Below are positions 1 through 10,668 of a stretch of 64,000 nucleotides of DNA, piece by piece. The stretch is from Chrysomallon squamiferum (lineage: Eukaryota; Mollusca; Gastropoda; Neomphalida; Peltospiridae): positions 8,141,818-8,205,817 of the forward strand of contig CM022668.1 in NCBI GenBank assembly GCA_012295275.1, given 5' to 3'. Within the stretch, counting starts at the first letter, position 1; each line of letters begins with the position of its first letter. Under the pieces are notes generated by a model, which saw only the letters and a list, made by a program, of their open reading frames with translations, did not search any database and had not been told where the DNA came from. Position numbers and translations under genes: made by a program.

Positions 1-57
1 TTTTCATTTATTATTACAAAATACTCATGTATACATACATATGAAGGTACTGTCTCT

Positions 58-540
58 GTGTCTCTCTCTCTTACACACATACAGAAACACACAATGCATT
101 CAAGATCATATATACAGAAACACAGAATGCTATCAAGATCACACATACAGAAACACACAATGCTAATCACACAATGCTATCAGGATCACACATACAGAAA
201 CACACAATGCTATCAAGATCATACATACAGAAACACACAATACTATCAGGATCACACATACAGAAACACACAATGCTATCAAGATCATACATACAGAAAC
301 ACAATGCTATCAGAAACACAGAAACACACAATGCTATCAGGATCACACATACAGAAACACACAATGCTATCAGGATCACACATACAGAAACACACAATGC
401 TATCAAGATCACACATACAGAAACACAGAATGCTATCAAGATCACACATACAGAAACACACAATGCTATCGAGATCATACATACAGAAACACAGAATACT
501 ATCGAGATCACACATACAGAAACACAGAATGCTATCAAGA
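58..540. repeat. 33-bp minisatellite, about 14 copies
   Basis: Tandem units of about 33 bp built on 'cacaatgctatcaagatc' followed by 'acacatacagaaaca', with point variants (agg/aag, cac/cat) and two shortened units near 160 and 300. Open frames through it in several frames are a by-product of a unit length divisible by three and few stops; no protein is supported. It lies in the kinase-gene intron immediately 3' (transcript sense) of the exon-derived array, and its last unit runs into a diverged copy of that array at about 534-575. Confidence 0.9.
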
Positions 541-542
541 TG

Positions 543-861
543 AACAATTCTACTGTGGAATAGATGCTGCATGACACAAGTGTACATGTGAACAACTGCT
601 ACTACTACTCTATTACCACTACTACTAGTACTGCTACTACTATTACTACAACTACTGCTACTAATTACTACTATTACTACTATTATATTTGTATCGAGAT
701 GGAACTATTCTACAGTGTGTAGATTCTATATGACATCTGTATACTTTACTACTACTACTAAAACTACTACTATTGCAACTAATACTAATTCTTACCTTGA
801 TATCAAGGTGAGCTATTCTACAGTTGTGTAGATACTGTATGATGTGTACACTCTACTACTG

Positions 862-894
<33 letters not shown>

Positions 895-954
895 TTTTTA
901 CCTTGGTATCGAGATGAGCTATTCTACAGTTGTGTAGATACTGTATGATGTGTA

Positions 955-995
<41 letters not shown>

Positions 996-1285
996 TTTTA
1001 CCTTGGTATCGAGATGAGCTGTTCTACAGTTGTGTAGATACTGTATGATGTGTACACTCTACTGCTATTACTACCACTACTACTACCACTACTACTACTA
1101 CTACCACTACTACTACACTACTACTACTACTACTACCACTGTTTTTACCTTGGTATCGAGATGAGCTATTCTACAGTTGTGTAGATACTGTATGATGTAT
1201 ACACTCTACTACTACTACTAGTACTACTACTACCACTGTTTTTACCTTGGTATTGAGATGAGCTATTCTACACATTACTACACTC

Positions 1286-1318
<33 letters not shown>

Positions 1319-1387
1319 TGTTTTTACCTTGGTATCGAGATGAGCTATTCTACAGTTGTGTAGATACTGTATGGTGTGTACACTCTA

Positions 1388-1421
<34 letters not shown>

Positions 1422-1523
1422 CACTGTTTTTACCTTGGTATCGAGATGAGCTATTCTACAGTTGTGTAGAAACTGTATGGTGTGATCACTCTACTACCAC
1501 TACCACTACCACTACCACTACCA

Positions 1524-1560
<37 letters not shown>

Positions 1561-2010
1561 CACTGTTTTTACCTTGGTATCGAGATGAGCTATTCTACAG
1601 TTGTGTAGATACTGTATGATATGATGCACCTGTACCCCTACTACTACTACTACTACTACCACTGTTTTTACCTTGGTATTACTACAGTTGTGTAGATACT
1701 GTATGGTGTACTACTACTACTACTACTACTACTACTACCACTGTTTTTACCTTGGTATCAAGATGAGCTATTCTACAGTTGTGTAGATACTGTATGATGT
1801 GTACACTCTACTACTACTACTACCCCTACTACTACTACCACTGTTTTTACCTTGGTATCGAGATGAGCTATTCTACAGTTGTGTAGATACTGTATGATGT
1901 GTACACTCTACTACCACTACTACTACTACTACTACTACCACTGTTTTTACCTTGGTATCGAGATGAGCTATTCTACAGTTGTGTAGATACTGTATGATGT
2001 GTACACTCTA

Positions 2011-2047
<37 letters not shown>

Positions 2048-2247
2048 CACTGTTTTTACCTTGGTATTGAGATGAGCTATTCTACAGTTGTGTAGATACT
2101 GTATGATATGTACACTCTACTACCACTACTACTACTACTACCACTGTTTTTACCTTGGTATCGAGATGAGCTATTCTACAGTTGTGTAGATACTGTATGA
2201 TGTGTACACTCTACTACCACTACTACTACTACTACCACTGTTTTTAC
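543..2247 (-). repeat. Minisatellite made of copies of the kinase exon 3' end plus splice donor
   Basis: About 16 tandem copies, period roughly 75-140 bp, of a segment identical or nearly identical to the last 48 bases of the kinase exon at 2248-2386. On the minus strand each good unit reads ATCATACAGTATCTACAC onward, encodes (I)IQYLHNCRIAHLDTK, then the donor GTAAAAACAG, followed by a variable (TAG)n tract ((CTA)n on plus). Units start near 534 and 688 (both diverged), then about 796, 905, 1002, 1148, 1246 (truncated), 1326, 1435, 1574, 1670 (internally deleted), 1748, 1849, 1948, 2056 and 2150. The units at 1246 and 1255-1290 have lost the middle. The array sits in the intron directly after the exon, so it grew by repeated duplication of the exon-intron junction. 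Seen directly; whether any copy is spliced is unknown. Confidence 0.93.
796..843 (-). other. Array copy encoding the consensus catalytic loop HLDIK with a strong donor
   Basis: This copy reads IIQYLHNCRIAHLDIK followed by GTAAGAATTAG. It differs from the exon copy and the other units in having Ile (ATC) instead of Thr (ACC) before the catalytic-loop Lys, and a GTAAGA donor instead of GTAAAA. Kalirin and Trio kinases carry HLDIK here, so this leftmost well-preserved unit may keep the ancestral exon end. It could also be a later reversion. Confidence 0.6.
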
Positions 2248-2386
2248 CTTGGTATCGAGATGAGCTATTCTACAGTTGTGTAGATACTGTATGACATCTA
2301 ACAACTGCTTCATGAACTCAGCAGCCTGCACTTCATCAAAGTGATGTTTCTCACAGATGTACTCAAACAGCCTCCCTCTTGGACAC
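2248..2386 (-). CDS. Trio/Kalirin-like kinase exon: hinge to catalytic loop
   Basis: Acceptor atttacag at 2387-2394, donor GTAAAAACAG at 2247. It starts in phase 2 (completing a Leu codon) and ends in phase 0. The 46 codons begin LCPRGRLFEYI (kinase hinge and alpha-D), continue through DEVQAAEFMKQLLDVIQ (alpha-E) and end at YLHNCRIAHLDTK, the catalytic-loop HLDxK with the catalytic Asp and Lys present. Vertebrate Kalirin/Trio has YLHNCRVAHLDIKPEN, so family assignment is firm. Thr in place of Ile is unusual. The remaining C-lobe (PEN, DFG-equivalent, APE) is not found further left and must lie beyond base 1. The last 48 bases are the seed of the array at 543-2247. Confidence 0.92.
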
Positions 2387-2903
2387 CTGTAAATAAACAT
2401 TCTCCTTAAAACCTACCTAACTGCTTTTCCCATTCTAACCTATACACTACCAAATTTTCAAAAAAGCTTACAGGAGAGTAAATGTCCTAGAAAATTTTAA
2501 TATATTTCCTGAAATGTACCAGATAAAATCTGTAACATTGTCTATTATAAACCAATTTTTGTGAAAGAAAGTTAAAACATCTGTAACAATATCATAACCA
2601 ATGTAGATTTCCATGATCTAATTCAGAGATTAGATTGCATATTTTAATGAATGTGCTTTACAAATTACAGCTGAGAATAAGGTTAGATTTGGTAGTATAA
2701 TAAATATATTGAATTTTTATTTTTTGAAAAGAGAAACACATAGTTACTATGTAAGTTATTACAAGTGACAGATTATACTGAGATTAGTTGTTCTCAGAAC
2801 ATATTTAGTTGTTCTTTTTTAAAACTTAAATTTTATCTACTCTTCTGTTAAACTAAAAACATATTTTACTTCTATGCATATTTATTTGTCTGAATTTACT
2901 TAC
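2387..2903 (-). other. Intron between kinase exons
   Basis: Plain AT-rich intron. No repeat array, gene or RNA was recognised in it. Confidence 0.8.
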
Positions 2904-3104
2904 AAGTGACAAATGATGATGAGATTGGAGCTGCTCTCATAGAGATCATAAACCTGTATTAGGTGTTGATGCTGTAGACTCTGCAGTGTATTGAATTCCG
3001 TCTCGACAGCATCCTTGCGTACAAGTTTACGTGAAATAATCTTAGCAGCCAGCTCCTGTCCTGAACACTTCTGTGTACACTTTCTTACAACAGCAAACCT
3101 ACCC
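2904..3104 (-). CDS. Trio/Kalirin-like kinase exon: N-lobe
   Basis: Acceptor tctcacacag, donor GTAAGTAA. The exon completes the glycine-rich loop begun in the previous exon (EVG|RGRFAVV). It encodes RKCTQKCSGQELAAKIIS, where the VAIK-type Lys is the one in AAKII, then alpha-C (AVETEFNTLQSLQ) with the salt-bridge Glu candidate in VETEF. It ends HLIQVYDLYESSSNLIIICH, the beta-4/beta-5 strands up to the gatekeeper. There are 66 full codons plus split codons at both ends (phase 2 in, phase 2 out), joining cleanly to the exon at 2248-2386. Human Kalirin has GRGRFSIV at the same place. Both catalytic N-lobe features are intact, so there is no sign of a pseudokinase here. Confidence 0.94.
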
Positions 3105-3311
3105 CTGTGTGAGAAACAACAACAACAACAACAGTAATAATACTAATAACAATACTAACAGTAAATAACAACAACAGTAATAATACTAATAATAACAGTA
3201 AATAATAATAATAGTAATAATACTAATAACAATACTAACAGTAAATAACAATAATAGTAATAATAATAATAACAGTAAATAATAATAATACTAATAACAA
3301 TACTAACAGTA

Positions 3312-3345
<34 letters not shown>

Positions 3346-3484
3346 GTAAATAATAATAATAGTAATAATAATAATATTAATAATAATAACAGTAAATAAT
3401 AATAGTAGTAATAATAGTAATAATATTAACAGTAAGAATAATAATAGTAATATAATAATATTAATAATAATAATAACAGTAATA

Positions 3485-3536
<52 letters not shown>

Positions 3537-3788
3537 CAGTAATTATAGTAAAATAATAAAAATAATTATATATATATATGAATTGTTAAACAGGATATTT
3601 AAAAAGAATATAATATTTTGTACAATAAAATAATGTAGAGAGAATTTAGAGAGAGAGGGGCAGAAAGTGAGAGAAATGAAGTCTTTGGGACAGTAAGACA
3701 GTGTGAAAGAGAGAGCGAAATTACTGAAGATCATGTTTTAGGCAATATTCAGATAAGAAAATGTAGAAGTAATAATCAGTAAATTTAC
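3105..3788 (-). other. Intron with (AAT/AAC/AGT)n array
   Basis: Bases 3118-3540 form one long trinucleotide-rich tract on plus: aac, aat and agt units with a loose higher-order period of about 35-40 bp (caatactaacagtaaataa). The rest (3541-3788) is AT-rich with a short purine run at 3640-3720. No gene. Confidence 0.85.
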
Positions 3789-3873
3789 CTTCCAACTTCT
3801 CCACCATCTGTGAAATCATTGTCATACGTTGCCTTCCATATTGCTCCATTACTTTCTTCATGTTCACTAAGTT
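3789..3873 (-). CDS. Linker exon between FN3 and kinase, start of the kinase glycine loop
   Basis: Acceptor taatttcag, donor GTAAATTTAC. 85 bp, phase 1 in and phase 2 out. It encodes ELSEHEESNGAIWKATYDN then DFTDGGEVG. Kalirin has a similar short acidic linker with a conserved Trp (ISWKENFDSAYTELNEIGRG) before the kinase. The final EVG pairs with RGRF of the next exon to make the GxGxF loop. Confidence 0.9.
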
Positions 3874-3907
3874 CTGAAATTAACAGTGTTATTAATTAAA
3901 AATCTGC

Positions 3908-3982
3908 AATACTACTAATAATAATAATAACAACAACAACAATAATAATAATAATAATAACAATAATAATAACAACAATAAC

Positions 3983-4026
<44 letters not shown>

Positions 4027-4072
4027 CAATAGAAACACTGATAATAATAAGAAGAAGAAGAAGAAGACAAAA
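3908..4072. repeat. (AAT)n/(AAC)n/(AAG)n tract
   Basis: Mixed trinucleotide microsatellite in the intron between the linker exon and FN3, ending in a short (aag)n run at 4049-4067. No coding evidence; long Tyr/Cys or Asn runs in translation are artefacts of the repeat. Confidence 0.9.
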
Positions 4073-4200
4073 GAGAAACCAAGATATTATTCCTACAGCT
4101 AACTAAGTAAATGAATAAAAAGAAATACATAGTATGTTACCGGTTACTATAGGTTATTTTAAATTATTTTTAATTAATGTTACTTAATCAAAATACAAAC

Positions 4201-4368
4201 CATTTTCATTTGGTATTGTGACATAAACTGACGGAACACTTGGTTCGCTGATTCCAACTGCATTGTTTGCACTGACCCGGAACTGATAGGTGACCCCAGG
4301 TTCAAGGTCACCAATAACTTGTGAGGTATTGGGAACATATGGAATTGCAAGCTGCCACATATCTGAGC
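4201..4368 (-). CDS. Fibronectin type III domain, second half
   Basis: Acceptor ttgttatcacag, donor GTTTGTATTT. 168 bp, phase 1 in and phase 1 out, 55 full codons. It encodes GSDMWQLAIPYVPNTSQ, then the FN3 core motif VIGDLEPGVTYQFRVSANN, then AVGISEPSVPS. The L-x-PG-x-x-YxFRVxAxN-x-xG signature is diagnostic for FN3. Human Kalirin has DLSPGCPYQFRVSASNPWG at this position. The donor has T at +4 and G at +5. The 310 bp between this exon and the next one at 4679 hold nothing recognisable. Confidence 0.94.
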
Positions 4369-4678
4369 CTGTGATAACAATAATAATAATTATATCAAAA
4401 GCTGCAGAGCAAACCAACTAATGTTTACCATTAGTAGAACAGAATATTTTAATTGCACGGTAAGTGATGGAGCTCTGGTTGGAATGAGATAAATTAAAAG
4501 CACATTCATTATTCTAACTCTGATCTGTAAACAGTTCTTTAAAATAAAAGATAATTTTATCTTATTTCTAATTATATGATTTAATTATTATGATTTATAA
4601 TTAAACTCAAAATCAAATAATTTGGGAAAACTGAACTTGTTCAGTCCAAATAGAAAATGTTTTAATTGCTGTTATTAC

Positions 4679-4810
4679 CTGCTTCTCTGAATTCTACTGT
4701 GTACCCCTGAATCTGACCACACCTTGACTGTACTGGAGGTCCCCACTCTAAGTGCACTGCAGTCCCTACCTGATTGCGCACCACAGGCTGGGTCGGGGGT
4801 CCTGGTCGAT
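4679..4810 (-). CDS. Fibronectin type III domain, first half
   Basis: Acceptor ttattattcag, donor GTAATAAC. 132 bp: it starts with the last two bases of an Asp codon and ends in phase 1. It encodes DRPGPPTQPVVRNQVGTAV then HLEWGPPVQSRCGQIQGYTVEFREA. The conserved FN3 Trp (LEW) and the GYTVEFRE strand are present (Kalirin: ISGYTVEYREEG). Its phase 1 start predicts an upstream Ig exon ending in a lone G. Exactly such an end (ACT GTT CTA G before GTATGT) is seen at 5325 and at 5445. Confidence 0.94.
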
Positions 4811-5300
<490 letters not shown>

Positions 5301-5477
5301 CTCAGAGCTGGTTCAGTGACATACCTAGAACAGTGAGCATCACACACACACACACACAGGTTACAACAGATCCCAGATCACTGGAACAAAACATGAATAA
5401 TCTCCACTGTCTGACACTGTCTCAGAGCTGGTTCAGTGACATACCTAGAACAGTGAGAGAAATCCCAGATCACTGGA
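5301..5477 (-). repeat. Local duplication spanning an Ig exon end and splice donor
   Basis: Two exact blocks recur. Block A is 37 bp (5301-5337 and 5421-5457) and on minus contains CTCACTGTTCTAG followed by the donor GTATGTCACTG. Block B is 15 bp (5371-5385 and 5463-5477) and on minus reads TCCAGTGATCTGGGA. The order is A-B-A-B on plus, with A-B spacers of 33 bp (CA repeat) and 5 bp. This looks like a tandem duplication of the exon 3' end, with the right copy truncated at its 5' side. An assembly join between alleles is also possible. Confidence 0.85.
5325..5420 (-). CDS. Ig domain, second half: exon with broken reading frame
   Basis: On minus, 5420 down to 5385 reads TVSDSGDYSCFV, the canonical Ig F-strand DxGxYxC. 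Then SDLGSVVTC follows, but one base off frame: TTT GTT CC AGT GAT needs one extra base before CC. After VVT the frame enters a TG repeat (VCVCV, then a stop). Past the repeat the expected end 'TVL' plus a lone G is present before the donor GTATGTCACTG at 5324, which matches the phase 1 start of the FN3 exon. No clean acceptor joins CTGCAG of the previous exon: the sequence just upstream is the second copy of the donor block. About four residues before TVSDSG also appear to be missing. Either a real lesion or an assembly error; exon limits are approximate. Confidence 0.55.
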
Positions 5478-5680
5478 AGCAAAACAAAATAAAACAAAAA
5501 TAAGTAAACAAACAAAAATAAATACAACAAATAAAACTAACACATAAATAAACGTAAATAAATAATATATACATATAAATATATATTTTTTTAATTATTA
5601 TTTTTATTGTTTTTAAACATGTTAAATGAATTGATAATTAAAGATTATTCTCTAGTAGTAGTATTTTTAAGATATTTTAC

Positions 5681-5896
5681 CTGCAGTGTGGCGATGCCTT
5701 CCTCATTGTACAACAACATGACTCGTGGGTTTGGTACAATTGTGTTGACATCCTGGAATCGCCAGGTGACATTCGGGCGTGGTCGACCACAGATTTTACA
5801 AGTGAGGACAGCAGTCTCCCCTGCCTGGACAGTGACACTGGTCAGCGGCTGCTGTACTATAGGGGGAACTTCATAAGCAAAGTCTGGACTCATTAC
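5681..5896 (-). CDS. Ig domain, first half
   Basis: Acceptor acatctgttacag, donor GTAAAATATC. 216 bp, phase 0 at both ends, 72 codons. It opens VMSPDFAYEVPPIVQQPL, then TSVTVQAGETAVLTCKICG with the B-strand Cys, then RPRPNVTWRFQDVN with the core Trp, and ends NEEGIATLQ. This is an I-set Ig domain; Kalirin has TVILQCKVCGRPKPTITW here. The partner Cys is in the damaged exon at 5325-5420. Confidence 0.94.
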
Positions 5897-5965
5897 CTGT
5901 AACAGATGTTTTTTAATCAGATTACAGATGGATATACACACAAATAATGATTCATTAAAAAAAAA

Positions 5966-6033
5966 AATAACAACAACAAAAAACAACAACAACAACAACA
6001 ACAACAACAATAATAATAATAATAATAATAATA
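5966..6033. repeat. (AAC)n/(AAT)n tract
   Basis: Trinucleotide tract in the intron between the Ig exon and the basic linker exon. Confidence 0.9.
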
Positions 6034-6221
6034 AAATTGTTTAAATGTATAAACAAATATTGGTTTAATTATTAATAGCCAAAAACAAAATCTATTTTAC
6101 TTGTAATAAGAGTATGGTTTATTAAAAGCCATTCTCTATGTTTTTTACAACTGAGAAGGTGCATCTGACCAATCTCTTACTGTTAATTTAAAAAGAGTGG
6201 CTCAAAGAGTCTGATACTCAC

Positions 6222-6348
6222 CCGAACCTTTGGTTTCCCATCTCGACCCAGAGATTTGCTTTTTCTTTCCAGACTGCCAGTTCCATCCTGACTTTTATCA
6301 GGTCTGAAACTTGGTTTCTTGATTTTAAACATTTGCCACGAGTGTTTT
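6222..6348 (-). CDS. Basic linker exon after SH3
   Basis: Acceptor ttttatttcag, donor GTGAGTATC. 127 bp, phase 2 in and phase 0 out, 43 codons with the split one. It encodes KKHSWQMFKIKKPSFRPDKS then QDGTGSLERKSKSLGRDGKP and KVR. Kalirin has KKSCSWHTLRMRKRAEV at the same point, so the KK-x-SW-x-x-(F/L)-(K/R)-(I/M) core is conserved. The segment is highly basic and probably disordered, linking SH3 to Ig. The 450 bp up to the SH3 exon are unremarkable AT-rich intron. Confidence 0.9.
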
Positions 6349-6804
6349 CTGAAATAAAAAAATAAAAAATATTTCTAATCTTAAATATGAAAAGATATAT
6401 ATATATTTTTTTAAATTTAAAAATCTCACTCATACAATCACATAAATATTCAATTCTACACTTATATAAACTCACATAGAGATATGTTCATTCATATAGT
6501 CCCTACTTATATTCATCAGTTGATGTGCAAAATTTCAGAAAGAACCATCTGTATTTTCTTGTACAAATAATTTGGATACACAAATCTGTAAAAGAGCTAT
6601 TCCAAAACTAATAATCTCAAACTTTGTGTATTTCTTCAGAACCATTCTGGATTGACTAATCAATTATTTAAAAATATATAATTAGCATTATGATTATAGC
6701 TCTCTTCCATACAGGTAAAATACCTATAGCTCACATTTCCAACTCTTTCTTTCTCTGTTTGTCTCTCTCTTTATAAATTTATATAAATAAGTAAATAATC
6801 TTAC

Positions 6805-7022
6805 TTAAGACTTCCATCCATGTCTTTAGGACCTAGGATGTGTCCTGGAATCCAGCCTTCTGCAGCAGGTGAATTGTTGTTTGCAGGTCTGTGAACAAAG
6901 AACATGTTGTGTGGATTCGTAGCCAGGATTTGAACGACTTCTCCTCGGAACACCGAGATTTCATCTTCCTTCACAGCAACATAATCACAGAGAATTCTAC
7001 CTTGAGTTATCCCACCTTCAAC
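6805..7022 (-). CDS. SH3 domain exon
   Basis: Acceptor ttgtttcccag, donor GTAAGATTA. 218 bp, phase 0 in and phase 2 out, 72 full codons. It encodes the whole SH3 fold: ILCDYVAVKEDEISVFRGE (ALYDY-type strand and RT loop), VVQILATNPHNMFFVHRP (n-Src/distal loops) and SPAAEGWIPGHILGP, with the conserved GW-(I/V)-PG. Kalirin has SPAAEGWVPGSIL in its second SH3. In this family the second SH3 follows DH2-PH2, matching the order here. Confidence 0.95.
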
Positions 7023-7654
7023 CTGGGAAACAAAATATAACAGTTATCTCCCTTTTGTGATCCTTTGATTTTGTCTTTGAAAATAGCCTTTAAGGATTTA
7101 TAATTGTGACAACTAAGGTAATTTGATAAATACTAGGCTCTAAATACTTTCTTCAGACTAAAACAGTATAAAAATTTAACTTTAGAATGATTAAATAATT
7201 AGACATAAAATATCGTAGACACTTCTGGACAGAATGTATACATAATACACTTATATACATTATATATATTATGGTATTTTTATATGTGTATCATCATACT
7301 TACAGTTTTTGTAGAATTACAGCTATGAATTATATCATTATAAACAGAAAACAAATATTTCATATTCATAACAAAATGTATAAAAATAGCTTCTACAATG
7401 TAATATTAATAACAATTATATAAATAATTGAATATTGTACAATTTAAAATGAATATGAAGTTAAAAATATTTTAACATTATAAAGTTAAATGTAAAATAA
7501 GTTATAGAATGTATAAATGTGAAAATTATAAATAATTTATATTTGTACAGTTAAAGTAAACTATTTGTTCAGTGAATGTTTAGAATTTTTAGTTTACATT
7601 GTTATTATAACATGCTATTTGAAAGAGGTTTTGACTGTAATTGTGTATTTACTG

Positions 7655-7690
<36 letters not shown>

Positions 7691-8758
7691 TAATGTGAAG
7701 ATTTCAGATTTCATAGCAACAAAATTTGAGTCATTATTTCATCATCTTTATTATTTATTTTGTTTTGAAGAGATGATGTATATAAAAAGTGTCTGATGAA
7801 ATAAGAGGAGAAAAAGAGAGGAAGGGACAGAGAAAGAGACAGAAACAGAGACAAAAGGACTATCTAATACAGGACAAGTATATGTTTATTTTAATTTAAT
7901 ACATGTTCAAAAACCAATCTCTGTTATTATTTAAACAATTTACTTATTTGTTATCCAATACTGAATAATTTTGAAAAAAAAAAAAAAGAAAGAAAAGAAA
8001 AAAGAATATAAAGTAAAGATATAAATTTGAGCCATCAGACATTCATAAATCAGTATATTATTAATATACATTAATTTTGTTTTATTTTATTTACACACAG
8101 ACACACAGACATGCAGTAACTATTAAAATATAGTAAACACCCAAATAAAAGCCAGGATAGGAAACAGTTATGATGTTGTATATTAATCACTGAAATGTCT
8201 ACTTGTTGGTGTAATTTACAGTAATTTATGAGGATGTACAAAAGAACATGTACTGCTAATCATCAACATTAAATCATCTATAAATAACTGCTTTAACAGT
8301 TGTCTTTCCAGTATTTTTTCAACATTTTCAAGTGAAAATAATATCACACTATAAGTAGATGATGTAGTGTTTTAAAAAGTTAAAATAAAGGTTTATTTAT
8401 TTATAAAGCATCAAATATTTGGATTTCCTTTATTTTTTATTTTATTGTTATTTTCATTGTTACAAAATATATTTTATTTTCTCATAATTTATATCAAATT
8501 ACAGATATAACAGTTTAAGTAAAAACTAATTAATTACACAGAAATACACAACTATATAAGATATATTTATCTTTACTTAAAATATCAGCTGATTTATAAA
8601 ACAAATTCTTTAATGTCTTTATTTTTATCTTCATGTTTTTCATTGTTACTTTATTTTTTATTTCTGGCTTGCATTTAGGTGCTTACTTCATATAAGAGCC
8701 ATATTGTGTGTGTATGTGTGTTTGCATGTTTGTATATTGTATATGTATCCTGTGTGTT

Positions 8759-8804
<46 letters not shown>

Positions 8805-9108
8805 CATGTATATATAAATGTGGTGTGTTTTGCATTTGTGTTCTGTGCATTTTGTGACATTTGTTTATAGTGTATGTGTGTGTGTGTGTGCACGCGCGCA
8901 AAAGCAATTATTATTGATCTGTTAATCACAACAATAGCAGATCATACTGAAAAATAAATATAAAAATTCAGTTACTAGATTTTGGCACTTAAATTATCAG
9001 TCCTTCATTATGACTTTAAAATTATATAAAATATCAAAATAAATGTAAGGTCAGATTCTATAATCTGATATAATAACTGATTTTGTATGAGAGAAGGTGA
9101 CATAAAAA

Positions 9109-9175
<67 letters not shown>

Positions 9176-10610
9176 CCTAATAAAATAATAATAATAATAA
9201 ATTTTAAAAATATAAATGGTTCTTATAGTCAGTGCCAAAATCAGTTACTGATTTCATCAACACTGTTCAGACACTGCTGTTATAATGTTCAGTAGCAAAT
9301 AGTACAAATTACTGTGTCAGTAGAAAAGCTGTGACATCTTAATAACACTCAGTAAAATACATCAGACATAGTCAACAAAACAATATCATACTGGGATACA
9401 ATATTTAACAAGATATGTCGTGTTTGAAATATATATATATATATATTAACATAGTCTGGAACCATAGGAAAGCAATTCTTCATTTTAGGTTTTGGAACAG
9501 GTTCAATGTATTCCTTACTCATGAAAATACATAGATTATGAAGGGAAAAAAATGGATAATTTCTGAGAATTCTAGGTATGTAGGTTTTTTTACCACAATA
9601 AATCCACTAAAGTATTGGACTAAATTTGTTAGACTTTTCTTTCTATAGTTATTTTTAGTTCAAAAAAAAAAAAAAATCTAATTTCTGTTACTTAAAAATT
9701 AAGTTAGCCCCAGCGTGTCAAATACAGATAAGGTTATTCTGAGAGAATGAATTTATTTTATGTGCAGATATCTTGGCATTGCATACAAAGGAAAACAATG
9801 AACAGACAGTGCAACACACTGAATATATAACAGCCTAAAAGATAAAAGAATTACTAAAATATTTTCTATTAAAAAAATGAAACAAACAAATAAACAAATA
9901 AATAAATATGATTTAAAAAAGCATTTCTCTCATTACATAAAAAAAATAATTATTTATAACATAATCCGCCGAAATTTTACCAGAAACATTAAAAAGTAAA
10001 ATTTTCATTTCCTTGCTGACTCGTAGAATGACTGACACTGTGAGCAATATATTTTGAAAAACTATAGTTTTCATAACAGATTTCTCCTATGATTCCAGTC
10101 TAAATACACAAAATAATTTCTATGTATGTGTGAGTGTGTTTTGTGTGTGTATAATATTTGTATCTAACAATGATGTAACAAACACAGATATATAATATTT
10201 ATCTGTTACAAGAGTTGGGTGCTTGTTGGAGTTAAAATAATAAAGAGTAATAATAAACTAAGAAAATTATATAACAAAGAGGTGAAAATATTAAAATGAA
10301 TAAAAGGGTTAACAGAATAAAATAAGCAATAAGCTAAGTGTATAAAATAAATTAAAAAGGAAAAAAAAATTTTTAATGCATTTTCAAAAATAATATTTCT
10401 GACAACACTTTCTATATACACCTATATATAAAAGTTATCTACTTAATAATTATTTTGTACATATGCATATTATTTGAATTACTTTTGTATATTTTTATGT
10501 ACATATCATTAGTTCAGAATCTTTTTGTAAAACTATTTGTTTTAAAAGATGGCTGTATATAATGAAGTGTTTGACTTAATATATTAAAATATAAGTAACA
10601 TAAATACATT

Positions 10611-10668
<58 letters not shown>

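Noticed and set aside
58-595. 161- and 142-codon frames at the left end
   Set aside because: Produced by a 33-bp tandem repeat; all frames are open for the same reason.
1258-1588. Thr/Leu-rich frames at 1258-1588 plus
   Set aside because: (CTA)n tracts within the kinase-derived array, opposite strand to the gene.
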